Program-made: the position numbers and the translations under genes | Shown here: positions 57,139 through 64,000 of the stretch, in pieces | Layout: each line of letters begins with the position of its first letter | Position numbering within the stretch: the first letter of the stretch is position 1 | Notes under the pieces: generated by a model | The model's database searches: none | Told to the model about the DNA's origin: nothing | What the model saw: the letters and a program-made list of their open reading frames with translations, nothing else | Source of the DNA: Limnoperna fortunei | Taxonomy: Eukaryota > Mollusca > Bivalvia > Mytilida > Modiolidae | Assembly (NCBI GenBank): GCA_944474755.1 | Contig: OX104120.1 | Coordinates: 18,897,992 to 18,961,991, forward strand | Length of the DNA: 64,000 bases | Direction of reading: 5' to 3'

Positions 57139-57299
57139 TTACTCATTCAACCTGAACGAAAAAAGTTTTATTTTTTTTAATATGTAAGTACAAAACGTCT
57201 CATACTTGGTGATCAGTAGCTAACCGGAGATGAACTATTCACAGCAGTTGGTTTTCACTTAACAATAAACTTATCAAATGAAATATAAAAAAAATAGGT

Positions 57300-57447
57300 T
57301 AAGTCGTGGTTTAACGCCATTGTCAATCAGGATTTGAGTCAAGCACACCCTGCTTAGAAAGAGACTCGTGACCTCAGTTTTGACAGGCAGGTGAAAATAG
57401 TTCATGACTTACCTTTACCACTCGCGGCGACCCCCCCCCCCCCCCCA
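57300..57447 (-). mobile_element. SINE fragment with adjacent C homopolymer
   Basis: CACACCCTGCTTAGAAAGAGACTC and GTGACCTCAGTTTTGACAGG match the body and B-box side of the SINE at 24.8 kb. A run of about 17 C bases (57430-57446) follows, next to a GCGGCGA remnant where the A-box end should be. Confidence 0.5.
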
Positions 57448-57449
57448 CC

Positions 57450-59235
57450 CCTATCACAGCATGCTAAGCAACTGATTAAATAATTGAAAATAGTCAAACC
57501 TTGCTGAATTTGTAACAAAAAGAAACATGAATGAGACTCATAGAATTTATACCACTTGTATTGGTATTGGTTAAAACATATTCCTCCTGTTGTATAAACA
57601 ATGCATCGTTTTAAATGCTTTTTTCTAAATAATAAAAAACATAGACGTGCGTTTGATTGATTATCGTTTTAATTCAACGAAAATTGTTTCTGCTTAACTC
57701 AAAACGTGATCGCTGTCATTTGTGTTAAAGTTTATACTAAATGTAGACAATACGTATGAAACGATCATTCATCAAACTCCATTCAAAATCATAGCTTACC
57801 TTGCATGTGTTTCGTTACGATAATGTCAACCACTAATCATTCAGCGACATCAATCTCAAATTATAAGATGCCAGTCTTCAAAAAAGTTGTAAATTATATA
57901 CCTAACATCAGGTCAAATAGATCCACCTACCAGACCGAGCACAAATGTGCCGGGCAGCAATTTCTAATGAAGCAATACATCACCTATGAAAAATTCAATT
58001 AGAAAATCTTTGTGTTACAGATCACAAATTATATTTTTAATTACTGAACAATAGATAAAAGGATTTTTTTTACCAGACTCTATTTATATTAATAGTTGAG
58101 TTTGATGGCTAAATAAGCATAAAGTCAATATTTCAATTAGGGCTTTCGATCAAATTCATTCCACTAATTATGAATTTTTAATTATTTTTAAGGAAAACAC
58201 TTAAAAATATCGATACAAACATAAAATATAATATAATCAATCAATTTAAATAATTTATGAGTTCCGAAAATTGTTAATATATGTTATATTCAACATTTTT
58301 CAAATTTCAAAAACTAATTTCGAAAATCATTACTTTTCCTAATTTTCATCATCAGCATCTTTATCATTAGGACTAACCACTGGCTAAAATGACTGTAAAT
58401 ACCAGTTGCAGTCGTTTTCCGTCTGTCACTGAGTGCGATTGACTGCGGGATCTAATGACTGCAAAAATGAATTTAAAAAACTACAAAAGTGTCGGATAAT
58501 AATTTTTACTGTGACAGTCCTTTTATGTCTGTCACAGACGTTTTTTGCCATTGACACATTAAAACTTTGTCTGTTGCAACGGCGCTTCCGTTGTATCAGT
58601 AAAAAAAATGTTTGTCACAGACATTTTCTCCGATTTATCAGACAAAATGTGACTGTGAGAACGCCAGGTAATTAATATTTTTAATTTATTAAAAGCGGTC
58701 CATTAATATTTTTAATTTCAATTATTTTTATGAAAATGCTCGGAATTAAACAAAAAAATCTCTATTTAGAAATTGTGCGCAAGCACACTTTACGATTGCA
58801 AATGTTATGCAAATAGTAATGTTACAGATATACGAATGTTTAAATAAATCTGTTTCTAATAATGAAGACTGCTGACAATGAATTTGTCCTTGTTTTATTA
58901 TTACTAAATTGAATAATCAATGGCTTGCTGACACATCTGGCGAAAATAAAAACCGCATTTTAGAAATAATAACATTAGCTTTTCGTACAGTTCTACAATA
59001 ATGCTTTCTGCAAACATGGCCAAAGTTTAAAAATATAAATATAATAAAATAGTCATTTTCTTTAATCATGTCTGAAACTGTTAATGTTTTATTTAGTACG
59101 TCTACATTCTTTAAATTTTGACATCTTAGTCGTTGTATATTTTTTTTCTGGTATTTCAATTTAAATATAAAAAATACTAATAGAGTCATGTTTGTTTGCT
59201 AATCTGCACACTGTTGTTGAGAAGGATCTGGTAAT
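57450..59235. other. Non-coding stretch, nothing recognised
   Basis: AT-rich. Three short frames (57805, 58433 and 58917 minus) have no recognisable content. CTGTCACAGACG-type words recur at 58510-58650 without clear periodicity. Confidence 0.3.
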
Positions 59236-59255
59236 TTAGTGCACACAATAAAATT

Positions 59256-60119
59256 GTGCATGTCCAGTTTGAAGTAGACAATTACCACCTTTGGAGAAAA
59301 GATCGAACAGCTAGTGGTGGCGGTCTTGCTATGTATTTAAGATCTGATATTGCCTGTGATCGAAAGAAAGACCTTGAATGTGAGACAATTGAATCAATAT
59401 CAGTTGAAATTTCCATCAATGACAAAAAGTGGCTGATATCTGGACAGAACAGACCACAAACCATCACGGACAATATTTTCTCACATGATTTCATTAAAAC
59501 ATATGACAAAATTTCTGTAAGATATGACCATATTATGCTTTTAGGTGACTTAAATTATGATTTATTAACAGCAGACAGGTGTAACCCATTACAAAATGTG
59601 TGTGATGTATGTGATTTAGAAAATATTGTCAAAGGGCCAACTTGCTTTACGGAAGGAGCAAGTCCAACACTCAATGATGTCATTTTAACCAACAGTAAAA
59701 ACCTACTACAAAATATCACAAATTTTAACTGTGGTTTGAGTGATGTGCACAATATTATTTCAGCACAAATAAAATCTAACATTCCACCAATTAAAAACCA
59801 ATTTAAACAATACAGAAGTTATAAGCAATTAAATGAAGAAGAATTCATAAAAGATCTGAATCAAGCTAATCTATCAAACAAGATAGACCAGGAGAATGAC
59901 ATTAACACAGCTTATAATTACTTTCAAACTGAGGTTACAACTATAATTGACCAACACATCCCCATGAAAAAACGAAAAAAACAAACAAAACCAAGCACCA
60001 TTTATGAACCACCAGCTACGACATGCCATCTACAAAAAATCTATGCTTCACAACAAGTATTTAAAAACCAAATCAAAGGTAAATTGGGAATATTACAGAA
60101 TACAACGCAACTATGTTAA
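59256..60119 (+). pseudogene. LINE endonuclease domain, C-terminal two thirds
   Basis: An APE-type nuclease fragment: GGGLAMYLRSDIACDRK, LLGDLNYDLLTAD (GDxN motif), IVKGPTCFTEGASPTLNDVIL and GLSDVHNIISAQI (the final catalytic SD-H position reads DVHN). A linker follows (KQYRSYKQLNEEEF, HIPMKKRKKQ). The proper frame leaves this one near 60010 and continues in the frame at 60004-60381 (NYVNKLKRQSIRHYFIERCF, DVAEIFNNFFVNE). No ATG start; the element is truncated upstream. Confidence 0.75.
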
Positions 60120-60409
60120 CAAATTAAAAAGACAATCAATTCGTCACTACTTTATTGAACGCTGTTTTGGGGCTCCCAAGCAAAAAGATTTCTGGCCTAC
60201 AATAAAGCCTTTTTTGACAAACAAAGGTAGTTTTTTTTTTAATAATATTGTATTATGTAATGAAAATCAAATTATAAATAACCAATCTGATGTTGCAGAA
60301 ATTTTTAACAATTTTTTTGTCAATGAGCTAAAGATATTGGAAATGAGAGCTGCCAGGCAGATAATAACCACCCAAGTATAGCAGCAATTGCTGAAAATTG
60401 CAATATAAG

Positions 60410-61230
60410 AGGTAATTTGAATTTCGAACACATAGATTATGACTTTGTTGAAAAACAGATTAATAAGATAAATGTAAATAAGGCAACTGGTATAGACGGT
60501 ATATCTGTAAAAATGTTAAAAATAGGTAAGACTGCCTTGCTACAACCAATAACAAAACTTGTCAATAAGTCTATTGTTACATCAACATTTCCTGATGCTC
60601 TTAAAAAAGCTCAGGTTGTGCCACTTCACAAGAAAAAGAGCCAATTAGATTCTGGTAACTATAGACCAGTCAGTATTTTGCCGGCAGTGTCAAAAATCTT
60701 TGAGAGAGCCATCTACCAGCAGCTCATGGATTATTTTGAAAATATCTTTAATCCATTTTTGTCAGCTTTTAGACCTGGCTATGGCTGTAATACAGCATTG
60801 TTAAAGGTAATTGAAGATTGGAAAAAAGCTGTTGATGATAATAAATATGTAGCTGCTGTCCTGATGGAACTTTCAAAGGCATTTGACTGTCTTCCGCACG
60901 ATTTACTATTGTTAAAATTGAAAGCCTATGGCTTAACTGGAGCTGCTATTAGTTTATTAAATAGTTATTTGTCAAACAGATCTCAATGTGTTAAAGTTGG
61001 TTCAGTTCTTAGCACTTGGCAAAATATTTATAAGGGTGTCCCCCAAGGCTCTATCCTTGGTCCTGTTCTATTTAATATTTTTCTAAATGACATATTTTGT
61101 TTTGTTAAAGAAAGTACACTGTACAATTATGCGGATGATAATACATTGTCACACTCAGACTCAAACATTGAAGGATTAGTCAATACTTTGGAAAATGAAA
61201 GTTTTAATCAATTGGTTTTCGAATAATCAA
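60410..61230 (+). pseudogene. LINE reverse transcriptase domain
   Basis: About 265 codons cover the RT palm and fingers: NKATGIDGISVKMLK, VVPLHKKKSQLDSGNYRPVS, SAFRPGYGCNTALLKVIEDWK, LMELSKAFDCLPHDLLLLKL, KGVPQGSILGPVLFNIFLND and YADDNTLS. The YADD box is intact. Motif A reads MELSKAFD where the family has DLSKAFD, so the first catalytic Asp is replaced by Glu. The frame is linked to the upstream piece only by a frameshift near 60330 and shifts again at about 61195. The CR1/L2/jockey group is likely from the GVPQGSILGP and DLSKAFDCL style. Confidence 0.85.
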
Positions 61231-61957
61231 ATGAAGGCTAATCCAGAAAAATTTCAGGCAATTGCCATTGGGAAAAAAACTAAATCTAGGGGTCTAAAAT
61301 TCAATTTGGATGGGAATGAAATTGTATGTGAGGATGAAGTTACTCTCCTGGGTGTGACAATCGACTATCAATTAAAGTTTGATACCCATATTTCAAATAT
61401 TTGTAAAAAGTCATCAAGGCAGTCAAACGTATTAAAACGCATTGGAAAATATTTATCAAAATTGGGAAGGTTAACAATTTATTATTCATTTATTATGTCC
61501 AATTTTAATTACTGTCCGGTTGTTTGGCATTTATGTGGGGAAAATAATACAAAAAATGGAAAAAATACAAGAACGTGCCTTGCGCTTTATCTATGAACAA
61601 TACGACTGTAATTTTGAGGAACTTTTATTAAAATCAGGCTTACCTAACCTTAAAATAAGACGTTTACGAACAATGGCATTAGAAGTTTTTAAAATTATAC
61701 ATAAAAAGTCACCTGTATACCTACATGATGTTATTACTTTAAAACAATCTCATTATTCTTTTAGAAAGGACAATCTGGTTGAGATACCTCAGGTAAGGAC
61801 TACAGGATTTGGACTTCACTCAGTAAGGTATGCTGGAGCCATACTCTGGAATGAGTTGCCAAATGAAATACGTTTACAGACAAACATTAACCAGTTCAAG
61901 AGTCTGATTAATAACTGGAATGGCAACTCTTGCAGATGTGGCTCCTGCAGATCTTAA
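61195..61957 (+). pseudogene. LINE C-terminal (thumb and post-RT) region
   Basis: Two overlapping frames. The first (61195-61596) has LINWFSNNQMKANPEKFQAI and VTLLGVTIDYQLKFDTHI. After a shift near 61545 the second (to 61957) has KIQERALRFIYEQYDCNFEE, FKIIHKKSPVYL, GLHSVRYAGAILWNELPNEI and an end CRCGSCRS. This C terminus is characteristic of CR1/L2/jockey-type LINEs. Confidence 0.8.
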
Positions 61958-62510
61958 TCCTGTATTTCCTATTTATATTTGGCTCGTTATTTTTATGTTT
62001 TTTATGCTTCATGTATCTTTTGTGCTTATGTGCTGTACTTCAGAGTTTTTTATGTGCTTCAATTTTTAGGCTAGTGTATGTCTTAGTGCCTATGCATATC
62101 TTTACATATAGATTTTAATTCCAAATAATTGTGCTTTTTATATTCTAACTCTGTTTCTGGATTTTATGTTTTATTCCTGTTTTCTTTGTAAGTGTTGTGC
62201 TTAGTGCTAATGCATGTCTTACCTATTGCTTATGCATGTCTGGTCTTTTAATTGTGCTTTATTACATGCAAGCTTATTTTTATATATATCGAGTAGATTT
62301 TATGTGTCTCTTTGTGTGTTATATGTACTGTGTTCTGTACTTTCTTACATGCTAACATAGTTTTATATAATAGTATGTTTTATGTGTCTAAGTGTAATTA
62401 ATATGTATTGTTGTTATTGTTTGTCGGTTAAAAGCTCTACAGAGCTTATAATGCTTGTATTTATAACCCGACTTCAAATAAAGTTACTATGTCTATGTCT
62501 ATGTATGACA

Positions 62511-63310
62511 CATGTTGTTAATTAGGTTACAGGTAATCATCTTACGCCACTAATCAAATAACGTGTATTAAACATTTTGCGAAACCATCCGGTGTTTTCC
62601 GCGATAATATAGAACTGGAAAATTATTGATATTGTCTAATACAATGTAATAAACGCATTCATAGTTATTGATTTATGGGTAATGTCTTCTAAAATAACTT
62701 CTACACCTCTACCCACCCCCACCCCCCTCGGCTGGTAATTGTGGAACTTTCTACACACACACACACTCAATTGTAAAGCAATCATTAAAATTATTTTAGA
62801 GCAATGCAAAGTGCCCCAGAACGACCTACCGATCAGTATACAATATCGCATGCAACTGAATTGATTGCGCTGTTTGATTTTAATCGTAAAAATTCAAGTC
62901 AAGCACGAAACATAAAAATCGAGATAATTAAACTACACTCGGACTTCTAGAATTTTGGTATAGTTTATTTAGCAAATAAAGTAATTACTTCCAAATAATA
63001 GCAAAAATGTACCTGAAACAGTTGTACACGTTGTTGATACAATAATTTCTACTTAATTTTTTCACTGCAGTCTATCGTGAATTGCTGTTATCGATTTGTT
63101 GAAAACATGATTCGGTTATTTGCTGAAGTAATTTCTTCGAACACAGCGTGATGTCGGGCTCAAATTCACGAGCTTCGGAGTAAATGACTCTCTGTTACTT
63201 GATTGGGTGGTTAACTAAATCTATAAATATTTTTCTGATTTCATTGGTTTACGTCAGGAACGCACTAGTATGTGTACTGAAATTTCGATACATTCTTATG
63301 TCGAATCGGG
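62511..63310. other. Non-coding stretch with small microsatellites
   Basis: A CCCACCCC run at 62705-62727 and (AC)n at 62752-62766. No gene or RNA was recognised. Confidence 0.4.
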
Positions 63311-63314
63311 GTTG

Positions 63315-63600
63315 TAATCAGTATTTTAGTGTAGTAATGTAACGTTCCACATATTGACTTCTATTTCATTCAATGCATTGGTCAGTGAACAATTATAAGG
63401 TAAACATTGTACCAAAATCTCACTACTTTATAAAGCTGTTTTGGAAAAAATTATATGTTCTATGTCTTTATTGTCGTTAATCAGTATTTTAGTGTAGTAA
63501 TGTTACGTTCCACATATTGACTTCTATTTCATTCAATGCATTGGTCAGTGAACAATTAAAAGGTAAAAAATTATATGTTCTGTATCTTTATTTTCGTTCT
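63315..63600. repeat. ~163-bp direct tandem duplication
   Basis: TAATCAGTATTTTAGTGTAG begins at 63315 and again at 63478. The following ~90 bp (ACGTTCCACATATTGACTTC, CATTGGTCAGTGAACAATTA) is almost identical. The downstream AAAAAATTATATGTTCT and TCTTTATT.TCGTT piece also recurs, but the second copy lacks about 40 bp between. Recent by its high identity. Confidence 0.85.
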
Positions 63601-64000
63601 GATATTGATGTAAATTTAACAAAACATATTTTTACCGCTAATTTTGAACATTTGTTGTTTAGGGAGTCAACTTTTGTTTAATTATTTTTTTAAAAGCACG
63701 TGTGAAGTGACGACATGCATTTTAATCTCTCAAGCACCATTGGATAATAGGTTAGCGTAAACAATGTCCTTACAAGGTACATGTACATTGTTTACCTATC
63801 TTACATATAAATTTCAAAAAAACAGATACTTTAATAAATCCATAAAATTTGTAATGCAGCTAAGAGACGGTTAGCTTTTTACAAAAGCTAAACTTGTGTA
63901 CTTAATAACATGTCTATCTATTTCGGTAATAATTAGATATGATAACGTTTAGTTTTTATTCTTACATATTAGTTCTGCGATTTCATTACCACACTGGGAC
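63601..64000. other. Non-coding stretch, nothing recognised
   Basis: No frame, repeat or RNA gene was seen up to the window end. Confidence 0.3.

Larger units (their letters stand above)
59240..62510 (+). mobile_element. CR1/L2-like LINE, 5'-truncated, decayed
   Basis: Starts inside the endonuclease (RTASGGGLAMYLRSDI), continues through RT and the C-terminal region, and ends with a 3' UTR and an ATGTCTATGTCTATGT tail at about 62490-62508 that follows AATAAAGTTACT. Short tandem 3' tails are typical of CR1/L2-type LINEs. The 5' end of the endonuclease and any ORF1 are missing. Frameshifts near 60010, 60330, 61195 and 61545 break the single ORF. Confidence 0.75.

Overview
This is animal nuclear DNA, AT-rich and dominated by repeats. 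It most probably comes from a bivalve mollusc, with a Mytilus-like mussel as best guess. That assignment rests on the repeat families seen: I-clade LINE 3' ends of the type common in molluscs, a repeat with a hammerhead-like core, tRNA-derived SINE remnants, and a Toll-like receptor with two cysteine-rich clusters. The species is inferred. No bacterial-type operon, CRISPR array or rRNA gene is visible. Only two sets of reading frames look intact: the gag and pol of a Ty3/gypsy retrotransposon, and one intronless Toll-like receptor gene. Almost every other long reading frame belongs to a decayed mobile element.

Layout, left part (1-19.4 kb). A ~50-bp tandem repeat (350-660) is followed by a mosaic of dispersed repeats: a Penelope-like RT relic on the minus strand (2.65-3.65 kb), I-clade LINE 3' ends, and three blocks of a 108-bp satellite built from two 54-bp half units. 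One LINE-plus-satellite segment of about 1 kb is duplicated in tandem (4.1-6.1 kb). A complete, very young Ty3/gypsy element (6585-16120) is inserted in a copy of a dispersed repeat. Its LTRs differ by one visible indel, it has a 4-bp TATG target duplication, and a paralogous empty site lies at about 3645-3700. Gag and pol overlap at a canonical -1 frameshift heptamer with a plausible downstream pseudoknot. A minus-strand I-clade LINE relic (16.77-19.4 kb: RT end, RNase H, C-terminal Cys/His region) is split by a 1.03-kb element with terminal inverted repeats (18038-19065).

Middle part (19.4-49.5 kb). This is mostly non-coding with scattered repeats: a hairpin-terminated tandem repeat (23.8-24.5 kb), SINE remnants, a TTTA microsatellite, an 89-bp near-perfect hairpin (27421-27509), a 257-bp inverted repeat (29.15-30.55 kb), a pogo/Tigger-like miniature element (36944-37659), a minus-strand LINE relic (37.8-40.2 kb) and a plus-strand L1/Tx1-like LINE relic (43.4-48.25 kb). 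Four loci between 28.4 and 42.96 kb carry hammerhead-ribozyme-like cores. At 42.4-42.96 kb two such cores bracket a 346-bp unit, as expected for a small retrozyme or Penelope-associated ribozyme repeat.

Right part (49.5-64 kb). Two more Penelope-like RT copies (50 kb, 55.5-56.7 kb) flank the Toll-like receptor gene (52577-54793, minus) and a decayed fragment of a related receptor (51784-51925). A palindromic miniature element lies just upstream of the receptor. A possible DUF3504/Crypton-like fragment (56.66-56.97 kb) and a CR1/L2-like LINE pseudogene (59.2-62.5 kb) follow. Transcription start sites, promoters and introns cannot be fixed from sequence alone.
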